This document shows positions 7,988 to 16,856 of a DNA stretch of 64,000 nucleotides, one piece after another (position 1 is the stretch's first letter; each line of letters begins with the position of its first letter). The notes under the pieces are model-generated. The model was given only the letters and a program-made list of their open reading frames with translations, was not told the origin of the DNA and did no database searches. Source of the stretch: JBHGBM01 sp041946965 (GTDB taxonomy: Bacteria; Acidobacteriota; Terriglobia; Bryobacterales; Bryobacteraceae); NCBI GenBank assembly GCA_041946965.1, contig JBHGBM010000023.1:112920-176919 (forward strand), in the 5' to 3' direction. Position numbers and translations under genes: made by a program.

Positions 7988-9583
7988 TTAACGGTCCCAG
8001 CGGCGCTGGGCCCGAAGATGGTTCACTTCCGCACTCGCCATTTCGGACAGGCGCAGGTAATCCACTTTGGCGACCCGGTTGAGTGGCAAACCGCCCGGCT
8101 GGAGAACGACATAGTGCAACGGGCGCATGTAAGAGGCCATGCCGCGCGCGTGGCGTTTCAACTCCGCAACGTCCAGCGTGGCGCCCGGTTTGGGTTCCAC
8201 GAAGGCGACGATGGCCTCGCTGTGCACGGCGTGTTCCACCCCTACCACGCCGGCGTTGGCGACGTCCGGAAGCGCACAGAGATGGTTTTCCACATCGCTC
8301 GGAAACACCTGATAACCGCGCGGCTTGATCACCCACTTGGAGCGTCCGCAGAGGTGCAGGCCTTGCGCGTCGCGGTAGCCGAGGTCGCCCGTATACAGCC
8401 AGCCGTCGCGCGAAATGGTTCTGGCGGTGGCTTCGGGGTCGTGCACGTAGCCCAGAAACGTCTGCGGACCGCGGAAACAGATGTTGCCGATCTCTCCGCC
8501 GGGAAGCTCGCGGCCGGCCCGCCCGCCGGCATCCATCGGCTCGCGGATGGACATGGGGTAGACGGGCATGTCGAAGCCGATCGAAGAGGCGATGTCCTCC
8601 GGCGTGGCGCCGCGCCGTGTGTACGTGCAGAATCCGGCGGCTTCGGTGAGCCCGAGGCCGGTGCCGATGTGAGGGGCCATGGCGGCCAGTTTCTCCAGAA
8701 ACGGCGCCGGAACCTGCTGGCCGCCATAGATGGCCGATTCCAGGCTGGAGAGATCAGAGCCGCCATAGCTCGAGAGGCGCCACTCCAACTGGAACATGGC
8801 GGGAATCTGGCCGATCAGGTTCACGCGATGCCGGGCGATGGCTTCGAGCGAGCGCGCGGCGTCGAAGATATCGAGCAGCACGGCCGTGCCGCCGAAGAAC
8901 AACGTGGTCATCAACAGCTCGGTCTGTCCGCCCACGTGCGAGGCGGGCAGATTCACCAGCACCCGCATACCCTCGCGGAATGCGAACGCCCCGCCGAGGC
9001 ACATATTCTGGCAGGTGATATTGCGGTGCGAGAGCAGCGCGGCCTTCGGCGCACCGGTGGAGCCGGTGGTGAAGATGACCAGCGCGGCGTCGTTCTCGGC
9101 GACCTCCGCGGACAGGCGGCGCGCGGCCTCCACGTCCTGGGGGCGCGGCGGCGGGAAGCCCTGCTCCAGCTCGACAGTGTGTTCGCAATGCGTGCGCATG
9201 GCGGCGCCCAGCTCGCGCAAGCGCGACGGGAAGACGTAGCCGCGCGCGCCGAGGGTCTGTATGCCGCGCGCTACCTCGGCGGGTGCAAGCCGCAGATCGA
9301 GCGGAGCGAAGATCACGCCGATGCGGAAGCAGGCATACTCCAGCAGCACCGTTTCCGGCACGAAGGGCAGCGAGGCGGCGAGGAAGTCGCCACGCCGGAA
9401 GCCCATCCCCGCCAGGCTCGCCGAGACAGCGGCGGATCCGGCCTCGAACTCCCGCCAGGAGATTGCGCCTTCGCGGCCGTGCCCGACGAGCGCGGGATCG
9501 CCGGGACGTTCCCGGGCCCACTTGGAAACTACTTCATGGAGCAGGTGGCGCGGGTCGCGCTCGTAGACTTCGGCGGTACACAT
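7988..9583 (-). CDS. AMP-dependent synthetase/acyl-CoA ligase
   Basis: The 531-residue protein is a complete ANL-superfamily adenylating enzyme, which activates a carboxylic acid as acyl-AMP and usually transfers it to CoA. The P-loop-like motif is FTTGSTGAPKAALLSH near residue 175. The A5 region is GTGLGLTEAAGF, the A7 motif is WLYTGDLGYRD, and the C-terminal catalytic lysine sits in PLNRVAKVDYLR. The start is ATG 9583 (MCTAEVYERD); a TTG three codons upstream is less likely. It lies five bases after the uracil-DNA glycosylase stop and upstream of a methyltransferase gene. The acid used (fatty, aromatic or other) cannot be assigned. Confidence 0.9.
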   Translation of the reverse strand: MCTAEVYERDPRHLLHEVVSKWARERPGDPALVGHGREGAISWREFEAGSAAVSASLAGMGFRRGDFLAASLPFVPETVLLEYACFRIGVIFAPLDLRLAPAEVARGIQTLGARGYVFPSRLRELGAAMRTHCEHTVELEQGFPPPRPQDVEAARRLSAEVAENDAALVIFTTGSTGAPKAALLSHRNITCQNMCLGGAFAFREGMRVLVNLPASHVGGQTELLMTTLFFGGTAVLLDIFDAARSLEAIARHRVNLIGQIPAMFQLEWRLSSYGGSDLSSLESAIYGGQQVPAPFLEKLAAMAPHIGTGLGLTEAAGFCTYTRRGATPEDIASSIGFDMPVYPMSIREPMDAGGRAGRELPGGEIGNICFRGPQTFLGYVHDPEATARTISRDGWLYTGDLGYRDAQGLHLCGRSKWVIKPRGYQVFPSDVENHLCALPDVANAGVVGVEHAVHSEAIVAFVEPKPGATLDVAELKRHARGMASYMRPLHYVVLQPGGLPLNRVAKVDYLRLSEMASAEVNHLRAQRRWDR

Positions 9584-9588
9584 GAAGC

Positions 9589-10269
9589 TCAATCATACAC
9601 GTAGTGGAGAACCTTCTTCAGGTCTTCCCAGGCTTCGCGCTTGGCTTGCGGGCTGACGGCGCGCAGCAGGTACGACGGGTGATAGGTCACCATCAGCGGG
9701 ATGTCGTGCCACTTGTACCAGTTGCCGCGCATGCGGGTGACGCCGTCCTTGCTGCCGGTGAGGTACTTGGCGGCGGTGCCGCCCAGGGCGCAGAGGGCCT
9801 TCGGCCGCAGGATCTCGATCTGGCGCGCGAGAAATTCGCCGCAGATCTCCATCTCGTCGGGCTCGGGCGTGCGGTTGTTGGGGGGCCGGCATTTCACCAC
9901 GTTGCAGATGTAAACGTCGCCGCGCATCAGCGGAATGCCTTCCTTCTTCGCCGTGCCCTCGATCATCTGCGTCAACAACTGCCCGGCGCGGCCCACGAAA
10001 GGCAGGCCCTGTTCGTCCTCGTCGGCCCCCGGTCCTTCGCCCACGAACACGAGCTTCGCCTGGGGATTGCCGGAACCGAAGACGAGCTTGTGACGGCCCT
10101 GGTGGAGGCGGCAGCGGGTGCAGCCGGCGAGCCGTTCCGCAAGCTGTTCGAGGGTCTCTCCGTTGGCTGACGGCTGCGGCTCGGGTTGGGAAGTTGCGCG
10201 GCGATACAGCGTATCGATTCCCAGGTCCTGGTAATAGCTTAGGTACCGGCGGAGCGATTCGGGGTCCAT
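9589..10269 (-). CDS. family 4 (type UDGa) uracil-DNA glycosylase
   Basis: The 226-residue protein removes uracil from DNA in base-excision repair. It has the family 4 signature GEGPGADEDEQGLPFVGRAG, where the usual catalytic water-activating motif lies, and the HPSYLL motif near the C-terminus. Iron-sulphur cluster cysteines are seen in GCTRCRLHQ and in NVVKCRPPNNRTP, with a fourth in LRPKALCALGG. The N-terminal 40 residues (MDPESLRRYLSYYQDLG) are the variable leader common in acidobacterial and deltaproteobacterial members. Its start overlaps the end of coaBC by 31 bases. It sits in a housekeeping run, consistent with constitutive expression. Confidence 0.93.
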   Translation of the reverse strand: MDPESLRRYLSYYQDLGIDTLYRRATSQPEPQPSANGETLEQLAERLAGCTRCRLHQGRHKLVFGSGNPQAKLVFVGEGPGADEDEQGLPFVGRAGQLLTQMIEGTAKKEGIPLMRGDVYICNVVKCRPPNNRTPEPDEMEICGEFLARQIEILRPKALCALGGTAAKYLTGSKDGVTRMRGNWYKWHDIPLMVTYHPSYLLRAVSPQAKREAWEDLKKVLHYVYD

Positions 10270-11462
10270 AGGCGGAGTTTCAGGATTTCATCGAAGATGC
10301 GGTCCGCGATCTGGCGCTTTGCCGCCCGTGCCAGCGGCACGGTCTCGCCGGAACGCAGCGCCAGCACCACTTCGTTCTCGTCGGCGTCAAAACCGGTGCC
10401 CTCGCGGCCCACCAGGTTGGCCACCACCATGTCGCAGTTCTTGGCCTCGAGTTTGCGGTGCGCCTCCCGCTCCAGGTTCCCGGTTTCGGCCGCGAAGCCC
10501 ACCAGCAAGCGGCTGCCCTTGTTCCGGCCTAGTTCCGCCAGGATGTCGGGCGTGGGGGCGAGCTGGAACGCGGGAGGGCCGGCGGCTTTCTTGATCTTTT
10601 CGCCCGCGGGCGAAACCGGTGCATAGTCCGCCACCGCGGCGGCCTTGATCACAATACCCGCGCGTTCCAGGTTGGCCATGACCGCGTCGCGCATCTGGCG
10701 CGCGGTTTCTACCCGGACGAGATCCACACCGGCCGGCGGCGGCAGACTGACCGGACCGGAGACCAAAATGACGGCGGCGCCGCGGGCGCGGGCGGCCTCG
10801 GCCAGCGCGTAGCCCATCTTGCCGCTCGAGCGGTTGGAGATGAACCGGACCGGATCGAGCGGCTCGCGCGTCGGTCCCGCGGTGATCAGCACCGTCTCGC
10901 CCGCCAGGTCCGCGCGGCGGGCGAGCGCGGCCTCAACGGCCTCGGCGATGCGCCCGGAAGCGGCCAAACGGCCCGGCCCGGTCATCCCGCAGGCGAGATA
11001 CCCGTCCTCGGGATCCACGATGTGGTGCCCGCGGCGGCGTAGCGTGAGCAGGTTCTCCTGCGTGGCCGGGTGCCGCCACATATTGGTGTTCATGGCCGGG
11101 GCGATCACCACCGGACCGGTGAAGGCCAGGTACAGCGTGGTGAGAAAATCGTTGGCGATCCCGTGGGCGAACTTCGCCATCAGGTCGGCCGTGGCGGGGG
11201 CGACCACCAGCGCCTCGTGTTCCAGGGCCACGCCGATATGCTCCACCGCGCTCGAGAGCGCCCCTTCAGCGCCCCCGGCGGGGAACATGTCCGTGATGAC
11301 CTTGCGGCCGGTGAGAGCGGCAAATGTCAGGGGGCGAACGAACTCCTGGGCCGCGGCGGTCATCACCACCTGCACCGCATGGCCGTTCTGCGCCAGCGCC
11401 CGCGCCAATTCCGCGGACTTATATGCCGCGATGCCGCCGCCGACACCCAGAATGATTTTCAC
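10239..11462 (-). CDS. coaBC: bifunctional phosphopantothenoylcysteine decarboxylase / phosphopantothenate-cysteine ligase
   Basis: The 407-residue protein catalyses two steps of coenzyme A synthesis. The N-terminal CoaC flavoprotein half starts with IILGVGGGIAAYKSAELAR and contains PAMNTNMWRHPATQENL and the substrate-clamp sequence YLACGMTGPGRL. The CoaB ligase half starts near residue 190 with VLITAGPTREPLDPVRFISN and contains KAAAVADYAPV and LVGFAAETGN. I choose GTG 11462 (MKIILGVGG), two bases after the rpoZ stop. The longer open frame to 11696 lies entirely over rpoZ. The run yicC-gmk-rpoZ-coaBC is a widespread conserved gene order. Confidence 0.95.
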   Translation of the reverse strand: MKIILGVGGGIAAYKSAELARALAQNGHAVQVVMTAAAQEFVRPLTFAALTGRKVITDMFPAGGAEGALSSAVEHIGVALEHEALVVAPATADLMAKFAHGIANDFLTTLYLAFTGPVVIAPAMNTNMWRHPATQENLLTLRRRGHHIVDPEDGYLACGMTGPGRLAASGRIAEAVEAALARRADLAGETVLITAGPTREPLDPVRFISNRSSGKMGYALAEAARARGAAVILVSGPVSLPPPAGVDLVRVETARQMRDAVMANLERAGIVIKAAAVADYAPVSPAGEKIKKAAGPPAFQLAPTPDILAELGRNKGSRLLVGFAAETGNLEREAHRKLEAKNCDMVVANLVGREGTGFDADENEVVLALRSGETVPLARAAKRQIADRIFDEILKLRLWTPNRSAGT

Positions 11463-11464
11463 AC

Positions 11465-11728
11465 TTACAGGACAGCTTCCGGCGCGGGCTGCTCCGGCGC
11501 CGGCTCTTCTTCCACCTGCCCAGGCAGGTTGTACTTGATCAAGCCGCGCCGCACTTCCTCCATGGCGATAACGGTGGGCTTCTTCGAAGAGGTGGGCAGC
11601 ACGGGCCGGGCGCCGCTCTGAAGCTGTCGCGCGCGTTTGGCGGCCACAATAATGAACCGGTACGTGCTCTGGTCGGGGTCGTCCGGGATGGTGCAATGCG
11701 CGTTGTTGCGCGGGGCGTTCTCGCTCAT
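11465..11728 (-). CDS. rpoZ: DNA-directed RNA polymerase subunit omega
   Basis: The 87-residue protein is the small omega subunit that helps fold and assemble the beta' subunit. The diagnostic core is STYRFIIVAAKRARQLQSG followed by KPTVIAMEEVRRGLIKY. The C-terminus is an acidic, proline-rich tail (EEEPAPEQPAPEAVL). It lies between gmk (three-base gap) and coaBC (two-base gap) on the minus strand, the usual neighbourhood for rpoZ. The N-terminal MSENAPRNNAHCTIPDDPD is longer and more polar than in enterobacterial omega but fits acidobacterial types. Confidence 0.93.
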   Translation of the reverse strand: MSENAPRNNAHCTIPDDPDQSTYRFIIVAAKRARQLQSGARPVLPTSSKKPTVIAMEEVRRGLIKYNLPGQVEEEPAPEQPAPEAVL

Positions 11729-11731
11729 ACG

Positions 11732-12346
11732 TTACTCGTGTTTCTCGAAGGACTCGAGGATGGGCCGGATCTTCTCCTCCATCCGGTTGCGCCGCACCCG
11801 CTCGGCCCTGATAATCGCAGCCAGCATGGCGTCGGACTTCTCCAGATCTTCGTTTACCAGGACATAATCGTACGCCTGGTAATTCCGGATTTCCTCCGCC
11901 GCCTCCCGTAGCCGCCGGGCAATCACCTCCGGCGCGTCTTCGCCGCGCGCACGCAGCCTCTGCTCTAAAATCTCGCGGGAGGGAGCGAGGATAAAAATAC
12001 TGACGGCATCCGGAATCTTACACTTCAATTGTCGCGCACCCTGCACGTCAATGTCGAGCACCAGGTCTTTGCCCTCCCGGCGGGCCCGCTCCAGGATGCC
12101 GGCGTGGGTTCCGTAATAATTGCCGAAGACCTGGGCCCATTCCAGGAATTCGCCGTTCGCGATGCGGCTTTCGAACTCCTCGCGAGAGATGTAAACGTAG
12201 CTTTCCCCTTTTTTTTCAAGGCCTCGCGGCTTCCGCGTGGTGTAGGAAACCGAAAACAGCAGGCCTTCCACGTTCTTCAGCAGGTGCGCCACCAGCGTGG
12301 ACTTGCCCGAGCCCGAGGGGGCCGAAATGATGAATACGGTGGTCAT
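11732..12346 (-). CDS. gmk: guanylate kinase
   Basis: The 204-residue enzyme phosphorylates GMP to GDP with ATP. The P-loop is SAPSGSGKSTL near residue 9. The GMP-binding strand shows SVSYTTRKPRGLEKKGESY and the next core motif is LVLDIDVQGARQLK. Length and motif order match bacterial Gmk. Its start overlaps the yicC stop by four bases (12343-12346), and rpoZ follows after three bases, so yicC, gmk and rpoZ are probably translated from one transcript. Confidence 0.96.
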   Translation of the reverse strand: MTTVFIISAPSGSGKSTLVAHLLKNVEGLLFSVSYTTRKPRGLEKKGESYVYISREEFESRIANGEFLEWAQVFGNYYGTHAGILERARREGKDLVLDIDVQGARQLKCKIPDAVSIFILAPSREILEQRLRARGEDAPEVIARRLREAAEEIRNYQAYDYVLVNEDLEKSDAMLAAIIRAERVRRNRMEEKIRPILESFEKHE

Positions 12347-13236
12347 TCCAGGTTCAGCGATTGCTCCCGGATCTTGTCGATCTCGGACTTGGCGGCCAGC
12401 GCCAGGTCGGTAATGGTGAGCCCTAGCTCCCCCAAGCCGCCGGTCTTCGAAAGGATGGTATTGGCCTCCCGGTTCATTTCCTGGAGCAGGAAATCCAGGC
12501 GCTTGCCGGCCTCTCCCCCCGCTTTCAACAGGTCCTGAACCTGCCCGGCATGGGTGCGGAGGCGGAGCAATTCCTCACTCACGTCGCTGCGGTCGGCCAG
12601 GATGGCGGCTTCCTGGGCCAGCCGCTGGAGCTCGACCCCGGCGCCGCGCAGCAGCTCGCGCAGCCTCTCGTGCAAGCGTTTCTGAAACGCCGGAACGGCG
12701 CCCTCGCGAATCGACTCCATGCGCCCGACCAACTCGCGGATGTTCGCCGCACGCGCCAGCATTTCGGCGGCAATGGCCGCCCCCTCACGCTCCCGGAAAG
12801 AGTTCAAGACGGTGAGCGCATCCCGCGTCGCCGCGGTCAACTCCTGCTCCATGCCGGCGTCCACGTCCTCTTCGGCGCCGGTGCGGAGCATGCCGGGGAT
12901 GCGGAAGGCGGCGTTCAGATCCGGCTCGCCGGACACCCGGAACTCGCGGCGGGCCTCCTCGAACGCCGCCAGGAACGCCTGCATCAGCGCCCGGTTCAGG
13001 AACGATGCGCCCTCCAGCACGGTACGGTTGAACGCGGCGTGAATCTGTAGGTGCCCGCGTACCACCTCCGCCTTTACCAGAGCGCGCATGGCGGTTTCGA
13101 ACGGGTCGAGTTCCGGCGGCAGGTGGAAATGCAGATCCAACCCGCGATGGTTCACGCTCTTGATGCTGAGGATCAACTCCCCGCCCGGCACGGCACGGCG
13201 CACGCGGGCGAATCCCGTCATACTGCGGACGCTCAT
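12343..13236 (-). CDS. yicC: YicC family endoribonuclease
   Basis: The 297-residue protein opens with MSVRSMTGFARVRR, the family's hallmark start. It has the YicC N-terminal domain (SIKSVNHRGLDLHFHLPPEL) and the C-terminal DUF1732 domain (EEAAILADRSDVSEELLRL, DFLLQEMNREANTI and DLALAAKSEIDKIREQ). Members in Escherichia coli and Bacillus are RNases acting on small RNAs and mRNA. Placement immediately before gmk is typical. The start ATG overlaps the upstream ABC transporter stop in an ATGA arrangement at 13233-13236. Confidence 0.93.
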   Translation of the reverse strand: MSVRSMTGFARVRRAVPGGELILSIKSVNHRGLDLHFHLPPELDPFETAMRALVKAEVVRGHLQIHAAFNRTVLEGASFLNRALMQAFLAAFEEARREFRVSGEPDLNAAFRIPGMLRTGAEEDVDAGMEQELTAATRDALTVLNSFREREGAAIAAEMLARAANIRELVGRMESIREGAVPAFQKRLHERLRELLRGAGVELQRLAQEAAILADRSDVSEELLRLRTHAGQVQDLLKAGGEAGKRLDFLLQEMNREANTILSKTGGLGELGLTITDLALAAKSEIDKIREQSLNLE

Positions 13237-15062
13237 AGGTCCACCCCCGCCGCGACGCCCAGGTATTGCAGCTCGTGGAGCCGCTGGTAGATGCCGTTGT
13301 GATTCACCAGCTCGTCATGGGTCCCGCTTTCGCAGATGCGGCCCTGATCGAGCACCACGATCTTGTCGGCGCGGCGGATGGTGGAGAGCCGGTGCGCGAT
13401 GACGATCACGGTGCGGCCGGAGATGAGGTTGGCAAGCGCTTTCTGTACCAGCATTTCGGATTCCGTATCGAGGTGCGAAGTGGCTTCGTCAAGGATCAGG
13501 ATGGGCGCGTTCTTGAGCAGCGCCCGGGCGATGGCGAGCCGCTGCCGCTGGCCTCCGCTGAGCTTCACGCCGCGCTCTCCGATGACGGTGTCGTAGCCCT
13601 GGGGCAATTGCGCGATGAACTCGTCGGCCAGCGCGGTCTGCGCGGCGGCGCGAATGGCCTCGCGGGAAAGATCCGGGCGGCCGTAGGCGATGTTGTTCAC
13701 CACGGTGTCGTTGAACAGGAACGTCTCCTGAGCCACGATGCCGATGGCGGCACGCAGCGAGCGCAGACTGAAATCGCGCACGTCGCGGCCGTCGATGCGC
13801 ACGGCTCCGGAGGTCACATCATAAAAGCGCGGCAACAGGTTCGCCAGAGTGGTCTTGCCCGCCCCGCTCGACCCCACCAGTGCCACCACCTCGCCCGCCT
13901 TCACCTCCAGGTCGATGCCGTCCAGCACCAGCCCGTTCGCCGTGCCCGGGTAGCGGAATTCGACTCTCTCAAACGTGATGGCGCGCTGGAACTTTTCCAG
14001 CTTGACCGCGCCGGGACGGTCGCGGATCTCTTCCACGCGCCCCAAGTACTCGAAGACTTTCTGAGACGCCCCCAGCGCCTGCTCGAAGATGTTGTGGATG
14101 CCCGCCAGCCGCTTCACCGGCTCGTACAGCATGAGCAGCGCCGCCATGAAGCTGAGGAACTGGCCGGCGGTGAGCTGCTGGTCCTTGATCTGCATGCGGG
14201 CGTAAGTGAGCAGCGCCACAATCGTGATGGCGCCGAACATTTCGATCAGCGGCGAGGAGATGGCCTGCTGGAGCACGTAGCGGACGTTGCTCTTCAGCAG
14301 CCGCTGTGCGGCGCCGCGGAACCGGCGCGCCTCGTAAGGCTCGGTCCCGAAAGCCTTCACCACCTGGTGCCCGCTGAGCGCTTCCTGAAGGATCTCGTTC
14401 AGCTCCGCCGCGTGGTCCTGGGTGCGGCGGCTGATACGGCGTATGCGGCGCCCGATATGGGTGGTGGGGATCAGAACGAACGGCACCACCGTCAGGCTTA
14501 CCAGCGCCAGTTTCCAGTCGCGGTGGATCACCACCGCCACCAGGCACAAGGCTACGAAGATCTGCCGCAGCAGGTCGGCCAGAATGTGGGAGACAGCCAC
14601 CTGAATGCGGTCGATGTCGTTCATAATGGACGACATCAGGCGGCCGGTGGAGTGCGATTCGAAAAACCCCGCGCCCTGCCGCAGCACCTTCTCGAACACC
14701 GCGTTGCGCAGGTCGGTAACGGCGGAGAAGCCCGCGTAGTTCACCAGGTAGTTGGCCAGGTAGTCGCAGGCGCCCTTGACGAAGAAAGCGCCCAGCAGCG
14801 CGCAGGCCACCATGGTCCAGATGTTGTGAATCCCGGAGGGCACAAGCTGGTGCAGGTACAGCTTCATGCCGAAGACCGGGTCGGTGAACAGAACCACGGG
14901 CGTGTTCGCGGCGGCGGGGTTGAGGACGCGATCGAACACCGGGCCGATCAACAGCACCACCAGGCCGTGCGCCGCGCCGACGCACGCCATCAGGACCACG
15001 GACGCGAGCAGGTGCAGCGTATAACGGCGCGCGTAGCGGACCAGGCGCAGCAGCTCGCTCAT
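13233..15062 (-). CDS. MsbA-like ABC exporter (fused permease and ATPase)
   Basis: The 609-residue half-transporter has an N-terminal six-helix type I exporter domain (residues about 15-320) and a C-terminal ATPase. The ATPase shows Walker A GSSGAGKTTLANL, the Q-loop AQETFLF, the signature LSGGQRQRLAIARALL and Walker B ILILDEATSHLDTE, with AHRLSTIR supplying the H-loop. It would work as a homodimer in the inner membrane. The start at ATG 15062 overlaps the stop of the glycosyltransferase 9 gene by ATGA. This pairing with a heptosyltransferase-like enzyme favours a lipid A/LPS flippase role like MsbA, but drug or lipid export in general cannot be excluded. Confidence 0.9.
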   Translation of the reverse strand: MSELLRLVRYARRYTLHLLASVVLMACVGAAHGLVVLLIGPVFDRVLNPAAANTPVVLFTDPVFGMKLYLHQLVPSGIHNIWTMVACALLGAFFVKGACDYLANYLVNYAGFSAVTDLRNAVFEKVLRQGAGFFESHSTGRLMSSIMNDIDRIQVAVSHILADLLRQIFVALCLVAVVIHRDWKLALVSLTVVPFVLIPTTHIGRRIRRISRRTQDHAAELNEILQEALSGHQVVKAFGTEPYEARRFRGAAQRLLKSNVRYVLQQAISSPLIEMFGAITIVALLTYARMQIKDQQLTAGQFLSFMAALLMLYEPVKRLAGIHNIFEQALGASQKVFEYLGRVEEIRDRPGAVKLEKFQRAITFERVEFRYPGTANGLVLDGIDLEVKAGEVVALVGSSGAGKTTLANLLPRFYDVTSGAVRIDGRDVRDFSLRSLRAAIGIVAQETFLFNDTVVNNIAYGRPDLSREAIRAAAQTALADEFIAQLPQGYDTVIGERGVKLSGGQRQRLAIARALLKNAPILILDEATSHLDTESEMLVQKALANLISGRTVIVIAHRLSTIRRADKIVVLDQGRICESGTHDELVNHNGIYQRLHELQYLGVAAGVDL

Positions 15063-15970
15063 ACCCGCACCCGCAGGCGTTCGATGGCTTCGATGGCCGC
15101 CTGCGCGCTCACCGCCGCGATGCCCTCTTCGCTGTGCAGCACTTCGGCCGGGGTGCGCCACGGGCGCCAGTTGTCCCGGTCGGAATCGCCGAACACGATC
15201 ACCTCGGGGACGCCGAAGGCCGCCGCCATGTGGGCAGGGCCGGAATCGTTGCCCACGAACAGGACGGCGCCGCTCAGCAGCGACTTGATGCGCTCGAGCG
15301 GTTCGCCCGCCAGGGTTTCATACGCGGCGAACGGAGCCAGATCGTCTCCCGGCGCGCCGATGAATACGGGCCTCAAGTCCATTACGCCGCGCAGGTATTC
15401 GGCCACGGCGAGAAAGCGCTGGGCCGGCCAGGTCTTCGAGGGCGCCGAAGCCGCGGGGTGCAGCACGGCATAGGGCGCAGCCGGCGCGGGCCTGGCGGCG
15501 AACAGCCGGGCGCGCGGGATATCCGTGCGTGGCGCTCCCAGCCAGAACACGGCGGAGGCCAGGTGTTCCGCGGTGTGGACCTTGCGCTCCTCCCCGAGGA
15601 TCTCCTGCGCGCGCGGAATGCGGAGGTTGTAGACGAAGCCGAAGCGAAAGTGGCCGAAGCCGGCGCGCAGACGCGCCCCCGAGAGCGCGGTCAGCCGGGC
15701 GCTCACGCCCCCGCCGTGAAAATTGAGGCACAGGTCCGGAGCAAAACGGCGCAAATCGGCCAGCCGCGGGGCGAGCAGCGCCGCAATGCCGGGATCGCCC
15801 GCGAACACGGCGCGGAACCGCTCCTCCACCACCACGGCGAGTTGCAGGTCCGGACGGGCGCGTTCCAGAATCTGAAGCGCAGGGGTGGTAAGGACGCAGT
15901 CGCCAAGCGACCGCAGCCGCACTACCGCCACCCGCGCACCCCGCGGCAGAGATTCCAGAACGCCTGTCAT
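15059..15970 (-). CDS. glycosyltransferase family 9 (heptosyltransferase-like)
   Basis: The 303-residue protein starts at ATG 15970 (MTGVLESLPRGARVAVVRL). Family 9 features are VVRLRSLGDCVLTTPALQIL at the N-terminal Rossmann fold, HPAASAPSKTWPAQRFLAV in the linker and FVGNDSGPAHMAAAFGVP, the nucleotide-sugar binding site, in the C-terminal domain. Such enzymes add heptose or similar sugars to the inner core of lipopolysaccharide at the cytoplasmic membrane face. The gene is translationally coupled to the MsbA-like exporter downstream. A Trm112-like gene ends ten bases upstream of its start. Confidence 0.9.
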   Translation of the reverse strand: MTGVLESLPRGARVAVVRLRSLGDCVLTTPALQILERARPDLQLAVVVEERFRAVFAGDPGIAALLAPRLADLRRFAPDLCLNFHGGGVSARLTALSGARLRAGFGHFRFGFVYNLRIPRAQEILGEERKVHTAEHLASAVFWLGAPRTDIPRARLFAARPAPAAPYAVLHPAASAPSKTWPAQRFLAVAEYLRGVMDLRPVFIGAPGDDLAPFAAYETLAGEPLERIKSLLSGAVLFVGNDSGPAHMAAAFGVPEVIVFGDSDRDNWRPWRTPAEVLHSEEGIAAVSAQAAIEAIERLRVRV

Positions 15971-15980
15971 TCGCCGGCGG

Positions 15981-16151
15981 TTACTCCTCGATTTTCGCCT
16001 CGTCCGGAAGCATGACGGGGATGTCATCCCGGATGGGGTAGACGCGCCGGCACTGCACGCACTTCAGGCCGCTCTGATCCGGCTTGAGTTCCAGGTCCGC
16101 CCGGCACAACGGGCAGACCAGAATCTCCAGCAAGTCCTTGCTGATGGGCAT
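15981..16151 (-). CDS. Trm112 family zinc-ribbon protein
   Basis: This 56-residue gene reads MPISKDLLEILVCPLCRADL at the N-terminus and ends in DEAKIEE. Two CXXC pairs (Cys13/Cys16 in VCPLC and Cys31/Cys34 in CVQC) form a zinc ribbon, and YPIRDDIPVMLPDEA is the characteristic Trm112/YcaR C-terminal stretch. Small bacterial members often sit in LPS or methyltransferase contexts, and their partner is generally unknown. Here it lies ten bases before the glycosyltransferase 9 gene and 19 bases after the KDPG aldolase gene, all on the minus strand. Confidence 0.88.
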   Translation of the reverse strand: MPISKDLLEILVCPLCRADLELKPDQSGLKCVQCRRVYPIRDDIPVMLPDEAKIEE

Positions 16152-16170
16152 ATAGAGAGAGTTTACCAGC

Positions 16171-16842
16171 CTACGCGCCGGCCGCCGCCTTCATTTCGGC
16201 GCGGGCCTTGGCGATGACTTCCAGGTACTGGCGGGCCTTCTGCTCGATCGCGTCGTAGCGGCCCTCTTTGATGCTCTTGCCGTCCACCAGTTCGCCGCCC
16301 ACGGCCACCGCGCAGGCGCCGGCCTTGAGGAACTCGCCCGCGGTCTCCAGGTTGACGCCGCCGGTCGGAATCATCTCAATCTGCGGGAACGGGCCCTTCA
16401 GCGCCTTGATGTACTTCGGGCCGCCCACGTTGCCGCAGGGGAAGATCTTGACGATGTCCGCGCCGGCTTCCCACGCGGTGAGCACTTCGGTCGGGGTCAG
16501 CGCGCCCGGGCAGACCACCTTCGAGTAGCGCTTGGCGACTTCGATGGTCGCGCGCTTCAGGCTGGGGGTGACGAAGAACTCCGCCCCGGCCAGCATGCAG
16601 GTGCGCGCGGTCTCGGGATCCAGCACGGTACCCGCCCCGAGCACGATCTTGTCCCCGAACTGGTCCGCCACTTTTTCCAGCGCGCGGACGGCCCCGGGAA
16701 CTGTCATGGTGATTTCCGCGGCGCGCACACCGCCCTTGTAAATGGCTTCCACCGCCCGGATGGCGCTTTCCGCGCTGGTGGTCCGCACCACGGGAACGAT
16801 GCCCACTTCCACGATGAACGAGAGGACTTCTTTGCGTGTCAT
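16171..16842 (-). CDS. eda: KDPG/KHG aldolase
   Basis: The 223-residue class I aldolase splits 2-keto-3-deoxy-6-phosphogluconate (and/or 4-hydroxy-2-oxoglutarate) to pyruvate plus an aldehyde. The catalytic Glu is in GGVRAAEITMTVPGA. The Schiff-base Lys is in GADIVKIFPCGNVGGP, and the phosphate-binding loop is PTGGVNLETAGEFLKAG. Length and motif order are normal for Eda. A good ribosome-binding site (AGGAG) lies before ATG 16842, and a GATAAC hexamer sits ten bases upstream of the start. It suggests an Entner-Doudoroff or uronate degradation branch, although no partner gene is nearby. Confidence 0.92.
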   Translation of the reverse strand: MTRKEVLSFIVEVGIVPVVRTTSAESAIRAVEAIYKGGVRAAEITMTVPGAVRALEKVADQFGDKIVLGAGTVLDPETARTCMLAGAEFFVTPSLKRATIEVAKRYSKVVCPGALTPTEVLTAWEAGADIVKIFPCGNVGGPKYIKALKGPFPQIEMIPTGGVNLETAGEFLKAGACAVAVGGELVDGKSIKEGRYDAIEQKARQYLEVIAKARAEMKAAAGA

Positions 16843-16856
16843 TTGCTCCTACGTTA

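Noticed and set aside
7148..9604. An 818-residue open frame on the plus strand
   Set aside because: It lies antisense to two well-supported genes, a methyltransferase and an acyl-CoA ligase with clear motifs. Long antisense frames are common in GC-rich DNA, and the translation is rich in Arg, His, Gly and Ala with no domain.
10239..11696. Longer start for coaBC upstream of 11462
   Set aside because: The extra 78 residues lie over rpoZ, which is well supported on the same strand in another frame. CoaC normally starts at the IILGVGGG segment.
13266..15473. A 735-residue open frame on the plus strand
   Set aside because: It mirrors the MsbA-like ABC transporter, whose Walker A, signature and Walker B motifs are clear on the other strand. 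Composition is typical shadow coding.
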